Origin: Hirschia baltica ATCC 49814
Lineage (GTDB): Bacteria > Pseudomonadota > Alphaproteobacteria > Caulobacterales > Hyphomonadaceae
Length of the DNA stretch: 64,000 bases
Direction of reading: 5' to 3'
NCBI RefSeq assembly: GCF_000023785.1
Contig: NC_012982.1
Span: forward strand, 1,364,001-1,428,000
Shown in pieces: positions 35,595 through 45,260 of the stretch. The position numbers and the translations under genes are program-made. Each line of letters opens with the position of its first letter. The first letter of the stretch is position 1. A model generated the notes under the pieces. It was not told where the DNA came from. It worked only from the letters and a program-made list of their open reading frames with translations, and searched no databases.

Positions 35595-36370
35595 AGCTCG
35601 AATTCACCTATAATTGGCACATGGTCTGATGGTTTTGTCATGCCGCGCGCATCTTTATAAATGGATACTGATTTTAATTTGTCCGCAGCTTGCGGACTGC
35701 AAAGCAAATGGTCAATTCTGATACCATTGTCTTTTTGCCAAGCACCGGCCTGATAATCCCAGAATGTATATTGGTGGCCGCGATTATCACGTGCGGCAAA
35801 GCCTTCAGTATATCCCATCCATTGAAGTTCACGAAACTTGCCGCGCGTTTCAGGCTGGGCAAGCGCATCATCTACCCATGCGGCAGGATCGTAACAATCC
35901 TCATCACGAGGAATACAATTGTAATCTCCAGCCAAAACGACCGCTTCTTCATAGGAGAGCAATTCTTTTGCGCGTGCATTCAGGCGGTCCATCCAAGCGA
36001 GTTTGTAGTCAAACTTAGGGCCGGGGAAAGGGTTGCCATTGGGCAGGTATATCGAGGCAACACGCACAGGCGTTTCGCCCATAATAAGAGCTTCTATATA
36101 GCGGGCTTGATCATCCTCATCATCCCCCGGCAATCCAATTTGAACATCCTCAATCGGGTGTTTTGAGAGGATCGCCACGCCATTATAGCTTTTTTGACCA
36201 TGTGTGATGATGTTATATCCCATGTCCTCAATTTCGAGGCGCGGGAAATTGTCATCAATACATTTAATTTCCTGAAAGCACACAACATCAAGCTCAAGGT
36301 TTTTCAAAACCTCAAGCACGGTCGGTAAGCGTGCATTCACCGAGTTTACATTCCAAGACGCAATTTTCAT
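35591..36370 (-). CDS. xth: Exodeoxyribonuclease III, AP endonuclease
   Basis: 259 residues. The N-terminus MKIASWNVNSVNARLP, metal Glu in FQEIK, LAGDYN, and the C-terminal RIDHLL...SDHVPI are all present, giving the full exonuclease III/endonuclease-exonuclease-phosphatase fold. It cuts DNA at abasic sites in base excision repair and degrades 3' ends of duplex DNA. Confidence 0.93.
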   Translation of the reverse strand: MKIASWNVNSVNARLPTVLEVLKNLELDVVCFQEIKCIDDNFPRLEIEDMGYNIITHGQKSYNGVAILSKHPIEDVQIGLPGDDEDDQARYIEALIMGETPVRVASIYLPNGNPFPGPKFDYKLAWMDRLNARAKELLSYEEAVVLAGDYNCIPRDEDCYDPAAWVDDALAQPETRGKFRELQWMGYTEGFAARDNRGHQYTFWDYQAGAWQKDNGIRIDHLLCSPQAADKLKSVSIYKDARGMTKPSDHVPIIGEFEL

Positions 36371-36421
36371 AACATCTTTGGTAGCAGTCCTTATTGAGTC
36401 GGTCGATTCAGAAAATGAGCT

Positions 36422-38809
36422 CTATTTGAAAAGATCGCGAAGCTTTTTCTTCGCTTCTTCTTCTAATTGCTCTTCTATGGACTTTTCCTCTTCATCGATC
36501 TCTTCTTCAGGTCCAACTGTTTCAGTCGAGCTGGTTGCTGAATCTGCTGTTGCAGTCGGAGAAGGTGTTGCTGTCGGAGCCGGTGTAGCCGCTGGCTTCT
36601 TAATGCCCAACGCATTTCCAAGCGCATTGCCAATGGCTTCTTTGCGAGCATCATCTGCTTCTTTGCCGCTGCCTAGAATATTGCCTGTATTACCACCAAG
36701 AGCTTTATCTAGTCCCAATTCCTTTTGAATAAGGTTTTGCGCTTCATTTTTGAGCTGTTGAGTCAGTTGTTCCTTTAACCAGTCTTGATCCAGACCAACT
36801 GACAATTTATTCCAACTACCGGATATTTTAATGGGCGGTGCAAATCCGTTTATCCCGAGTGATTTATCACCTGATTTTGGGAACATGCTCAATGAAAGTG
36901 TACGGTTTCCAAGGTCGAGTTGACCTTGGCCTGGGATCTCTAAGCCTGGGGTTACAAAGTTGAAAGCGTTGGTTGAAGCCACACCTTTATTAATATTGAA
37001 ATCAGCCGCAAACTCTGTGAAATCTGTTTCTTGTTCTTCAGATAACGCGCTAGGGATTGTGCCTGTATTTAGAAACTCTGTGGCTGACCGCATGAGCTGA
37101 GCCGCATTCAGTCCCTTTATGGCACCATCATCAAACTTGAATGCACCCGCACCTGAGAGTGAACTCATAATGCTGGACATTGAAGCGCCAGTTCCATTTA
37201 TCGAAATGTTGAAACCACCAACACCTTCAACTTTGTCAAAATCAGCGACAGCCCCAAGGAAGGGCGCTGCGTTTAATGCATTCAAACTCGCTATCATCTC
37301 AACTTTTGGCGTCGCTGCTGATGCATCTGCAACGATTTTGGCTGTCCCTTTACCACCATATAGGGATGTTTCTGTCAGGTCGGCGACAAGCTTACCGTTT
37401 ATGATTGTGGTATTAAGCAAAGTCTTGCCAATATCTATGCCTTGGAATTTCAGACCTTCGGCCTCGATTTTAAGATCAACATCGACGGATTTTAGAGGAG
37501 ATAGGTCAAGAGGAATGTCTTGCCACCCATCCGTTTTGTTTGTGGATTTAGGCTTTTCGGTTGCGCCAGAGGCTGCCGCATAATTTGTGGCATTAATTGT
37601 GTTGGTTTTCAAATTACCTGTCAGCTTTGGTTTAGCGCCTGAGAGGTTAAGCAGCATGTTTCCCGTGCCGACGATATCATCAAACTTGAGTGTTGCGTTT
37701 GATAGCGACACTGAGTCGAGCGAGCCTTGTGTCTGACCGTCTAAAGAAAAGCTGCGATAAATGTCACCTTCTGGCAAAACAACATCAGCAGTCTGGGCAA
37801 GGGCTCTTAGGTTCGGGGCGTTGAAATCAAGGTCACCTTTGAATGCTATTTTCTCACCGACATTGGCACCGCCTGTGAAATCAATTTTCAGCAAATCACT
37901 AGAGTGTTTTAAGATGACATCACTAAGAATGAGTGCACCAACTTGACCGTCGACTTTGGCTTTTACATTGGCTTTGCCCAGCGCTTTAGCACCGGGTATT
38001 TCTATTTTCATGAAATCAGCGAAGGCTTGAAGGTCGGGAACTTCGGCGTTGGCTGTTAAATCAAGTCCGATTACATCGCCAAGAACGATATTTCCATTAA
38101 AGCCTGTTGTTGCAAGGTCTGTTTTTAGATCAGCATTCACGGGTGTGGAGACACCCTCTAAAAGCTTTTGTAAATTTTCAACATCAGCGTTCAACTCGAA
38201 CGGCAATTCATCGAGAATACCATCACCATCCACACCCAATGGGCCGTTTATTTCTGGCAGCTTGATAAGGATATTCAATTTAGTGAGTGTATGTGTTTGC
38301 CCTGCCTGCCTGTCATCATAAGACAAATCACCATTGACGAGGCGGACATCACCAAGGCGAGCTTGCACAGCGTCTGGATTGGTTGGAGTCTCATCTTCTG
38401 GAGCAGGTGAGTCAGTTGATGTTGACGAGAAAGTCCAGTTGTTTTCGCCATTTTCCAATTTCACAAGTGAAAGTTTCGGGTCAACAAGTATAAACTCGTC
38501 GATTTCCACTTTCTGCGATAGCAATGGAAGGATTTTAACCGCAGCGCGCAGCTCAGTCATTGATGCAAAATCACTATCTCCAAACCCTTTAGGGTTGGCG
38601 ATCACTGTTTGACCGGCAGACGCGGTAATTTTAGGGAAAAGTCTAAGTTTGATATCTCCGTTAATGGTGACATCACGTCCTAGCGCAGACTCGGCGACTG
38701 TTTCTATTTTGTCTTTGTAGGCGGAAGAAGGAATGAAATGAACGGCAGCAACGAGACCACCAATAAGAACCGCAAAAATGGCAAGAATAATAAGAATAAA
38801 GCGGATCAT
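36422..38809 (-). CDS. AsmA family inner-membrane/periplasmic protein
   Basis: 795 residues. One N-terminal hydrophobic helix (about 1-24) is followed by the AsmA N-terminal pattern (KIETVAESALGRDVTINGDIKLRLFPKI), a long beta-rich middle, and the AsmA_2-like C-terminal (GVGGFNISINGTGASM, FKFDDGAIKGLNAAQLM). The tail is Thr/Pro and Glu-rich (PAATPAPTATPSPTAT and an acidic run). AsmA-like proteins are bridge-like proteins between inner and outer membranes linked to phospholipid transport. Single gene, 51 bases from xth. Confidence 0.87.
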   Translation of the reverse strand: MIRFILIILAIFAVLIGGLVAAVHFIPSSAYKDKIETVAESALGRDVTINGDIKLRLFPKITASAGQTVIANPKGFGDSDFASMTELRAAVKILPLLSQKVEIDEFILVDPKLSLVKLENGENNWTFSSTSTDSPAPEDETPTNPDAVQARLGDVRLVNGDLSYDDRQAGQTHTLTKLNILIKLPEINGPLGVDGDGILDELPFELNADVENLQKLLEGVSTPVNADLKTDLATTGFNGNIVLGDVIGLDLTANAEVPDLQAFADFMKIEIPGAKALGKANVKAKVDGQVGALILSDVILKHSSDLLKIDFTGGANVGEKIAFKGDLDFNAPNLRALAQTADVVLPEGDIYRSFSLDGQTQGSLDSVSLSNATLKFDDIVGTGNMLLNLSGAKPKLTGNLKTNTINATNYAAASGATEKPKSTNKTDGWQDIPLDLSPLKSVDVDLKIEAEGLKFQGIDIGKTLLNTTIINGKLVADLTETSLYGGKGTAKIVADASAATPKVEMIASLNALNAAPFLGAVADFDKVEGVGGFNISINGTGASMSSIMSSLSGAGAFKFDDGAIKGLNAAQLMRSATEFLNTGTIPSALSEEQETDFTEFAADFNINKGVASTNAFNFVTPGLEIPGQGQLDLGNRTLSLSMFPKSGDKSLGINGFAPPIKISGSWNKLSVGLDQDWLKEQLTQQLKNEAQNLIQKELGLDKALGGNTGNILGSGKEADDARKEAIGNALGNALGIKKPAATPAPTATPSPTATADSATSSTETVGPEEEIDEEEKSIEEQLEEEAKKKLRDLFK

Positions 38810-39239
38810 AAAATAAGACCTTCTTGAACATAGGGTGTGCTACCCTTAGTAAGCAAAAACTATGGCATGTTAATGTCTATGCCACTGATTAACATGTATC
38901 TTAGATTTACCCAAAAAAAACCCTTTAAATAACTGTATAATTGTATTTTCTTTTGCAGAGACCTCACTATTTTAATTAAATCCATTTAATTTTTATTGAG
39001 CTATATGCGTTAGAAAGGGCTTAAGTCAGATTATGTCTGATCGTTGAAATATATCTTCTGTGACATAAATTGGGGCTGTATTCGTCAATAAATGGGCGTA
39101 TTCCAAGTTCAGTAGACTGATCTGTATAAAAGACATAATGGTTGGCGTGGTTTTTGCTCTATGATTATCAACCATAACTCTTTGTTTGAGTTCGGGATTG
39201 AATGAGTAATTGAAGTTTAAGGAGCTTAGACGCAGGTCG
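38810..39239. promoter_or_regulatory. AT-rich 430-base divergent region with a 9-bp inverted repeat
   Basis: CATGTTAAT (38866-38874) and ATTAACATG (38888-38896) form a perfect inverted repeat with a 13-base spacer, 57-87 bases upstream of the asmA start. A second small dyad, TTAAAT-CC-ATTTAA, lies further right. No open frame I would support. Confidence 0.4.
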
Positions 39240-40124
39240 ATGCCAAATTGGGAAGATTTAAATGACTGGTTTTTAGAACGCCGACGCGATGCCGTTGCGC
39301 GATCCTATCAGTTATGGAGAAATGTCTTTTCCGATAAAAAATTGGCTAAAAAAGATCCAAATAGTCTATCCACTGAAGAAGCTCTAAATATTCCATTGCG
39401 TGAAACGCGAGTACCGGAAGGTACGCGCGTCTATGCAGTTGGAGATATTCATGGACGCGCCGATTTGCTCAGGAAGCTCATGGAAAAAATCCGTGAGGAT
39501 GTTGCTCAGAGCAATGACCCTGAAACCCGCAATGCGATTGTCTTTCTTGGTGATTATGTGGATAGGGGCTTTCAGTCCAAGCAAGTTATAGATTTGCTTG
39601 TGAGTGAAGAATATTCTGAGTTTGATTTGCGCTTCTTGCGTGGAAACCATGAAGAAACCTTCCTCGATTTTCTGTCCAATTCTGGTATCGGAGAAAGATG
39701 GGCTCAGTATGGAGGGGTTGAAACGCTCGTTTCTTATAATGTCCAACCTCCACGCGGACGCGACAATTTTGATGGATGGGCGAAAGCGCGTCAGGATCTT
39801 ATCGACAATATGCCTCTCAACCACCGCAGCTTCTTAGAGAGTTTAGAAGTGTGTCTCGTCTTGGGAGATTATGTCTTTGTTCACGCTGGTCTGCGTCCCG
39901 GGAAAAAACTGGAAGAGCAGTCAGAAAAAGATTTGATGTGGATACGTGATGATTTTCTCTATCACAAAGAGGCATTTGATAAGGTCGTGGTTCACGGACA
40001 CACGCCCATAAATGCACCGCATCGTGATTTTCGTCGTATCAGTATTGATACGGGTGCTTACATGACCAGCAAGCTAACAGCCGTGCGATTGTTTGAAGAT
40101 CAAGTCGATTTTATCGTTACCTAA
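39240..40124 (+). CDS. PPP-family serine/threonine phosphatase
   Basis: 294 residues from ATG 39240 (an in-frame TTG at 39210 would add ten basic residues). The PPP metallophosphatase signature set is complete: GDIHGRADLL, GDYVDRG, RGNHEE, FVHAGLRPG and VHGHTP. It should remove phosphate from Ser/Thr (or other) phosphoproteins in the cytosol, or hydrolyse small phosphate anhydrides such as Ap4A-like molecules, which bacterial PPP enzymes also do. No cognate kinase is adjacent. Confidence 0.88.
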   Translation: MPNWEDLNDWFLERRRDAVARSYQLWRNVFSDKKLAKKDPNSLSTEEALNIPLRETRVPEGTRVYAVGDIHGRADLLRKLMEKIREDVAQSNDPETRNAIVFLGDYVDRGFQSKQVIDLLVSEEYSEFDLRFLRGNHEETFLDFLSNSGIGERWAQYGGVETLVSYNVQPPRGRDNFDGWAKARQDLIDNMPLNHRSFLESLEVCLVLGDYVFVHAGLRPGKKLEEQSEKDLMWIRDDFLYHKEAFDKVVVHGHTPINAPHRDFRRISIDTGAYMTSKLTAVRLFEDQVDFIVT

Positions 40125-40189
40125 ACGTCTCCACTGCCTTTTGAGCTTTCCCTAAATTTACTTTGGTATTGTGAAATATCGCGCCGGCG

Positions 40190-40208
40190 TTATCATTGTT
40201 GATGATAA
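40190..40208. promoter_or_regulatory. LysR-type binding box upstream of the lysR-like gene
   Basis: TTATCAT-N5-ATGATAA, which contains ATC-N9-GAT, the LysR-family (T-N11-A) signature. It is 75 bases before the regulator's ATG. Just downstream are CATGTG repeats at 40211, 40217 and 40233. Confidence 0.55.
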
Positions 40209-40282
40209 TGCATGTGCATGTGATTCATAATCCATGTGCGAACATGCCTTATCAAAGGCATTAAAGGGCGCTGGAATATATT

Positions 40283-41239
40283 ATGGATAAGAAATTCGAT
40301 CTAAATCTTCTCAATACATTCGATGCTTTGTGGCGAGAGAGAAATGTAACACGAGCAGCGCGCCGTTTAAATGTGACCCAACCTGCCGTTTCAAATGCAC
40401 TTTCCCGATTGCGTGAAACTTTCGGCGATGAATTATTCATTCGCACGCCTTCTGGTGTTGACCCAACAGAACGCTGTTCTGAAATCGCCATTGATGTGCG
40501 CGAAGCCCTTCGCCATGTTGAGCGGACATTGGCGTCACATGATAGTTTTGATCCAACAGTGTCCGAGCGTACTTTCCGTATCGGGGCGATGGACTATTTT
40601 GATCATGTCGTCTTGCCACCTCTTATGGAAGACCTGCGTAAAAAAGCACCGCGCGTTGATTTGAGAATTTCTCCGGTAAAATTGGGCGAGACCTATGATG
40701 CACTGGATTCTGGTGATCTCGACTTTTTGTTCTTCAGCGGCACCGAGCCACCCAAACGTATCAATTTCTCACCTATGCTAGAAGAGAAGTTTGTGCTGAT
40801 CATGCGTGCCAACCATCCTAAAATGTGTCAGGAAATGACGTTGGATGCCTATGCTGATCTCACGCATATTGTCTTCTCAACACGTGGGGATAGTCATACA
40901 CGCATTGATGATTTGCTGGCAGAAAATGGCCTACGCCGCAGAGTGGCGCTAACATCTTCTCATCACACATCTATCGCAGAAACAGTGAGAGATACTGATA
41001 TGGTGGCATTATCGCCATCGCGCCTTGCACATCGCTATGTGCATCGCGGTGGGTTAATAGCTGTTCAGCCACCTGTTGAGTTTCCACACTTTCATTTGCG
41101 CCTGTATTGGAGCCGTCGCTTGAATTCAGACCCTGGTGCCATGTGGTTGCGTAATATTTTGGGTGATGTGTGTAAAAATAGTCCTGTTTATGTGCCGCCG
41201 ACAAAAGATGATATCTGCGCGATTCCAACGGCTCAATAA
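40283..41239 (+). CDS. LysR family transcriptional regulator
   Basis: 318 residues. The N-terminal winged helix (LNLLNTFDALWRERNVT, AARRLNVTQPAVSNALSRLRE) is the LysR DNA-binding domain; the rest is the periplasmic-binding-protein-like effector domain. It is of the NodD/PcaQ-like group judging by DELFIRTPSGVDPT. Effector unknown. It faces the sulfur operon tail to tail, so it is not in a divergent pair with a target; autoregulation is suggested by the upstream box. Confidence 0.9.
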   Translation: MDKKFDLNLLNTFDALWRERNVTRAARRLNVTQPAVSNALSRLRETFGDELFIRTPSGVDPTERCSEIAIDVREALRHVERTLASHDSFDPTVSERTFRIGAMDYFDHVVLPPLMEDLRKKAPRVDLRISPVKLGETYDALDSGDLDFLFFSGTEPPKRINFSPMLEEKFVLIMRANHPKMCQEMTLDAYADLTHIVFSTRGDSHTRIDDLLAENGLRRRVALTSSHHTSIAETVRDTDMVALSPSRLAHRYVHRGGLIAVQPPVEFPHFHLRLYWSRRLNSDPGAMWLRNILGDVCKNSPVYVPPTKDDICAIPTAQ

Positions 41240-41255
41240 ATACCGCTTTGCAGCT

Positions 41256-42425
41256 CTAATAATTTAGAACCGCAAACGCATTTTCAAGATCGGCCTTGAG
41301 ATCATTGATATCCTCAAGTCCGATGGCGAGCCGAATAAGCGGGCCTTCAAATTGGCTTTTTTTGTTACCCCTAAAGGATAATTGCGGATCACAATTGACA
41401 ACGAGACTTTCAAATCCGCCATAGGAGAAACCAAGCCCGAATATCTCAAATGCATTAAGGAAATTAATGACATCCTGCTGCGAGCAAGGCTTAAGTTCAA
41501 ATGCAAATAGACCGGCTGAACCAGTGAAATCCCGTTTCCATATGGCATGGAATGGATTTTCAGGCAGTGCTGGATGAAGGACAGCTTTCACTTCATCGCG
41601 GGTTTGAAGCCATGTTGCAATTTCCAATCCGGCGGCTTCATGCACTTTTAACCGCGTGGTCATTGTCCGCAGTCCGCGAAGCACGATATTTGCGTCCTCA
41701 GGAGAAGTGCAAAGACCAAGGTCGGCGGATGCTTCTTGCAGTTTGGTCGCTATCTTTGCATCATTCATCAAAATAGCACCAGACAGCGAATCCGAATGTC
41801 CACCAGCGTATTTTGTCGTCGCCAGAATTGAGATATCGACGCCAAGATCGAGCGGGCGAAGATAAACACCAGATCCCCAGCAATTATCCAATGCTGTTGC
41901 GACACCACGCGCTTTAGCCGCTGCAACAATCGCGCGAATATCGGGTAGTTCAAATGTCAGAGAGCCGGGGCTTTCTATCATAATCAGCCGCGTATTATCT
42001 TGGATAAGGTCGGCAATACCAGCGCCGATAAGTGGGTCATAATATGTGACGCTGCCGCCAGTGCGTTTTAACGAGCGATTACAATAGCGCCGTGTCGGGC
42101 TGTAAACATTATCTGGAACCAAAATATGCTCACCTGCACCCACAAGTGCAAAGATAGGAAGCGTGCAAGCAAGAAGACCTGACTCGGTCAGCAAACAATG
42201 CTCGGCATCTTCTAGCGCGCACAAGGCGTTTTTAAGCTCATCATGAACTTGCATACCGCCAATCCCATATGTGCGGATATTGTCCGCATACAGGTCTTCG
42301 GCTTTTTCGATGATGATGGTTGAAGCGCGGTGAATTGGTGGGCTAACTGCCCCCAATTGCTTGGCTGGATCACGGCCACTATGAATCATACGGGTGGATA
42401 GGGCGTGGTCTTTATTCTTACTCAT
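41256..42425 (-). CDS. metC: PLP-dependent cystathionine beta-lyase family enzyme
   Basis: 389 residues. Cys/Met-metabolism PLP fold with the lysine Lys205 in TTKYAGGHSDSLSG, YGIGGMQVHDELKNAL near the start and RLAIGLEDINDLKADL at the end. It should split cystathionine to homocysteine, pyruvate and ammonia, though family members also desulfhydrate cysteine. Last gene of the cysK-sseA-metC operon, six bases after sseA. Confidence 0.87.
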   Translation of the reverse strand: MSKNKDHALSTRMIHSGRDPAKQLGAVSPPIHRASTIIIEKAEDLYADNIRTYGIGGMQVHDELKNALCALEDAEHCLLTESGLLACTLPIFALVGAGEHILVPDNVYSPTRRYCNRSLKRTGGSVTYYDPLIGAGIADLIQDNTRLIMIESPGSLTFELPDIRAIVAAAKARGVATALDNCWGSGVYLRPLDLGVDISILATTKYAGGHSDSLSGAILMNDAKIATKLQEASADLGLCTSPEDANIVLRGLRTMTTRLKVHEAAGLEIATWLQTRDEVKAVLHPALPENPFHAIWKRDFTGSAGLFAFELKPCSQQDVINFLNAFEIFGLGFSYGGFESLVVNCDPQLSFRGNKKSQFEGPLIRLAIGLEDINDLKADLENAFAVLNY

Positions 42426-42430
42426 AAAAC

Positions 42431-43309
42431 CTAGCTTTCCAGATCAGCTTTTGTGTGGACTGGGCAGTATTCTGTTCCGCCCCACTCGGACCATGATCCG
42501 TCATAAACAGCGACTTCTTCTCGTCCGATAACCGCAAGACCAAGTGCTAGAATTGATGCAGTGACACCTGACCCACAGGTCGTGACGATGGGCTGATTCA
42601 AGTCCAAACCAATTTCAGTTAGGACATCAATTATGGTTTCGCTATCCTGAAAATGTCCGTCATCGCGCAGCAATGCTGAATGCGGCAAATTAAAAGCGCC
42701 GGGCATATGCCCAGATTTTAAACCGGCGCGAGGCTCAGCTGCTTCGCCAAGAAAACGCGCTGAATTGCGGGCATCAATGATTTGCTTGTTTTGTTTCGTC
42801 ACATGGGCGCGCATCTCTTCAAGATTTGCGACGAGGGAAGCGTTTAAGTTTGCTTGATACACACCTGAATGCGGTTTGCGTATAGGGCCTTGTTCAAAGC
42901 CGCCATTCACGTCTTTCCATGCTTGCAAACCACCATTAAGGACAGCGACATTTGTGTGACCCATTGCGCGAAAGGTCCACCATACACGCGCTGAGGCGAT
43001 CCAATTATTTTGGTCATACACAATAACCGCATCATCATTGGAAATGCCAAGCGCAGACATCTCGGCACTAAAATGAATGGGATTGGGCAACATATGGGGC
43101 AGGTCACTGCTTCCATCTGCGATTTCATCCAGTGAGAAAAACACAGCATCAGGAATATGGCAGTCTTCAAATAATTGCTCACCCGATTTTTCAGGATTCA
43201 GGAATGGAAGCATATATGTTGCATCCACTATTTTAAGGCCTTTACGCCCCCAGTTGGTTTTGAGCCATTGGGCAGATACAAGCGGTGAGTCAAAGTGTAT
43301 TTCGGTCAT
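42431..43309 (-). CDS. sseA: 3-mercaptopyruvate/thiosulfate sulfurtransferase
   Basis: 292 residues, two rhodanese domains. The active loop CGSGVTA (Cys245) is the form typical of 3-mercaptopyruvate sulfurtransferase rather than thiosulfate sulfurtransferase (CRKGVT). It moves sulfur from mercaptopyruvate to thiols or cyanide. It sits between cysteine synthase and cystathionine lyase, so it handles cysteine-derived sulfur. Confidence 0.87.
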   Translation of the reverse strand: MTEIHFDSPLVSAQWLKTNWGRKGLKIVDATYMLPFLNPEKSGEQLFEDCHIPDAVFFSLDEIADGSSDLPHMLPNPIHFSAEMSALGISNDDAVIVYDQNNWIASARVWWTFRAMGHTNVAVLNGGLQAWKDVNGGFEQGPIRKPHSGVYQANLNASLVANLEEMRAHVTKQNKQIIDARNSARFLGEAAEPRAGLKSGHMPGAFNLPHSALLRDDGHFQDSETIIDVLTEIGLDLNQPIVTTCGSGVTASILALGLAVIGREEVAVYDGSWSEWGGTEYCPVHTKADLES

Positions 43310-43333
43310 TGTAAAATCCCTTAGAAATCCACT

Positions 43334-44332
43334 CTACATCCAAGGTGGAGTTGGTAGGCCTTTTTCTTTCAAAAACACAGGATTGTACATTTTTGACTGA
43401 TAGCGATTTCCATAGTCACATAGCATTGTCACGATGGTTTTTCCCGGTCCCATGCTTTTTGCTAGCTCGATAGCACCGGCTATATTGATACCTGCAGAAC
43501 CACCCAGACACATGCCTTCATTTATCGTAAGATCATAAAGAATTTCCAGCGCCACTTCATCCGTGATGCGAAAAGCGTCATCGAGTTCAAGACCTTCTAG
43601 GTTTGCCGTGATCCGTCCTTGTCCAATACCTTCGGTAATGGATGTGCCTTCAGATTTGAGTTCACCATTTTTATAGTAACCATAAAGGGCTGCACCGCCT
43701 GGATCAGCTAGGGCACATTGGATGTCTTTATTGCGATCCTTTAAGGCCATAGCGACACCAGCAATTGTTCCACCCGAACCGGCTGCACAGATAAATCCGT
43801 CAACTTGACCTTCAGTCTGTTGCCAGATTTCAGGGCCGGTAGTGTCTATGTGAGCTTGGCGGTTAGCGATATTATCAAATTGGTTGGCCCAGATAACGCT
43901 CTTGTCAGATTTGCTCGCTTCTTCTTCAGCAAGTCGACGAGAATAGTGGATATAGTTGTTTGGATTTTTGTAGGGCACCGCATCCACTTCAACCAATTGA
44001 GCACCAAGGAGGCGGATAGCATCCTTTTTTTCTTGACTTTGTGTGCGTGGCATTACAATTTTTGTTTTATAACCCAATGCGTTAGCGACAAGAGTTAAAC
44101 CAATACCTGTATTTCCCGCTGTGCCTTCAATAATGGTCCCGCCGGGCTTAAGAGATCCATCTGCTTCGGCTGCACGGATAATTGAAAGTGCTGCACGATC
44201 TTTCACGGACTGGCCCGGATTTAAAAATTCTGCCTTTCCTAATATCGTGCAACCGGTCAATTCAGATGCTTTGCGAAGCTTGATGAGCGGTGTGTTGCCA
44301 ATGGCATCGACGATATTGGTGTGAATAGGCAT
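43334..44332 (-). CDS. cysK: Cysteine synthase A (O-acetylserine sulfhydrylase)
   Basis: 332 residues, beta-family PLP enzyme. PLP Lys44 in SVKDRA, the substrate loop EGTAGNTGIGL, and the phosphate loop AAGSGGTIAGV. GTAGNTG replaces the TSGNTG of classical CysK; such forms are common in alphaproteobacteria. Makes cysteine from O-acetylserine and sulfide (or the O-phosphoserine variant). First gene of the operon; a 22-bp dyad overlaps its promoter. Confidence 0.87.
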   Translation of the reverse strand: MPIHTNIVDAIGNTPLIKLRKASELTGCTILGKAEFLNPGQSVKDRAALSIIRAAEADGSLKPGGTIIEGTAGNTGIGLTLVANALGYKTKIVMPRTQSQEKKDAIRLLGAQLVEVDAVPYKNPNNYIHYSRRLAEEEASKSDKSVIWANQFDNIANRQAHIDTTGPEIWQQTEGQVDGFICAAGSGGTIAGVAMALKDRNKDIQCALADPGGAALYGYYKNGELKSEGTSITEGIGQGRITANLEGLELDDAFRITDEVALEILYDLTINEGMCLGGSAGINIAGAIELAKSMGPGKTIVTMLCDYGNRYQSKMYNPVFLKEKGLPTPPWM

Positions 44333-44367
44333 GAATGCAGGCTCCTGCAGAAGGAATGAAATTGTGA

Positions 44368-44389
44368 CTCTGTCAATTTAATAACAGAG
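44368..44389. promoter_or_regulatory. 22-bp dyad in the cysK operon promoter
   Basis: CTCTGT-N10-ACAGAG, perfect arms. Read on the minus strand it contains TTGACA (44376-44371), a consensus -35, so a bound protein would block or recruit polymerase. No good -10 was recognised. Confidence 0.5.
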
Positions 44390-44477
44390 CGTGTAGGCAT
44401 CAAGGTGAGAAGAGGCAACTAGATTGTTTAGTATCAGTAAAGTATGAAACTGAACGCGATCTAGAGGGAAGGTTGAG

Positions 44478-45260
44478 TTGGTTAAAAGAAATAGTCAAAT
44501 AGCTATAGCTATATTTATGATGCTAGGCGGTGTTTCATGTACAAGGGAAACGCTGGAAAGCCCGACTCCGCAAAAAACAAGTCAGATTGTCGTAGAGAAA
44601 AAAGTTGAAATTCTTCCCGTTGAAAGTGCTGGCATTGAAGTATGGGAAGGTTTCCCCAGTGATGGCAAAAAGCATGTTGCGCGGCGCCTCAAAGAAATAG
44701 ACAAACTCGCGCCGGCAAATTCGGGTGTATTATTCCTTGGCGATAGCATCACTGAATTAGCACCATTGGACGTATTATTCCCCGAAGTTGAAACCATCAA
44801 TTATGGTGTAAGCTGGGATGTTACTGACGGTGTTTTACTGCGCACATCTCAGATATGGAAAAACAAACCCGACCGTTTATTCATAAAAATAGGCACAAAT
44901 GATTTGTATTTCGGCCATGATAGTCAGCATATTGCTGAGAATATCGGGTTGATTGTCGATCAGACATATTGGCATCTTCCGCAGACAGAAATTTTCGTGC
45001 TGTCCATATTGCCGCGCGGCGTTGGGCTAGCCAATGAAGTTAAGGCCGCCAACGCAGCCATTGAAGATATGCTTCAATACAAAGACGTGAAATATCTAGA
45101 TATTTATCACGGGTTTGACGATGGCAATGGCGTCATGATCACAGAATATTCAGATGATTCTCTGCATTTGAATGAAGCTGGATATGCAAGATATGCCCAG
45201 TTGATTTCAGACTGCGTGACAACAGGCTGCAAACCACCCGTAAAAAAAGAGACTTACTAA
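44478..45260 (+). CDS. SGNH-family hydrolase lipoprotein
   Basis: 260 residues, TTG start chosen because it gives a full lipoprotein signal (LGGVSC, Cys21) with GAGGGAAGG upstream; the next ATG at 44517 would leave no signal sequence. SGNH blocks: FLGDSITE (block I Ser), IGTND (block III), DDSLHLNEAGY (block V Asp and His). An esterase/lipase of the GDSL type, resembling platelet-activating-factor acetylhydrolase-like enzymes. Envelope location. Confidence 0.84.
   Translation: MVKRNSQIAIAIFMMLGGVSCTRETLESPTPQKTSQIVVEKKVEILPVESAGIEVWEGFPSDGKKHVARRLKEIDKLAPANSGVLFLGDSITELAPLDVLFPEVETINYGVSWDVTDGVLLRTSQIWKNKPDRLFIKIGTNDLYFGHDSQHIAENIGLIVDQTYWHLPQTEIFVLSILPRGVGLANEVKAANAAIEDMLQYKDVKYLDIYHGFDDGNGVMITEYSDDSLHLNEAGYARYAQLISDCVTTGCKPPVKKETY

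Noticed and set aside
36378-36728. Open frame antisense to the AsmA tail
   Set aside because: It is a mirror of the Ala/Pro/Thr-rich coding tail, has low-complexity Ser runs and no ribosome site.
38965-38995. TTAA repeats as a CtrA box (TTAA-N7-TTAA)
   Set aside because: Spacings are 0, 6 and 10 bases, none is seven.
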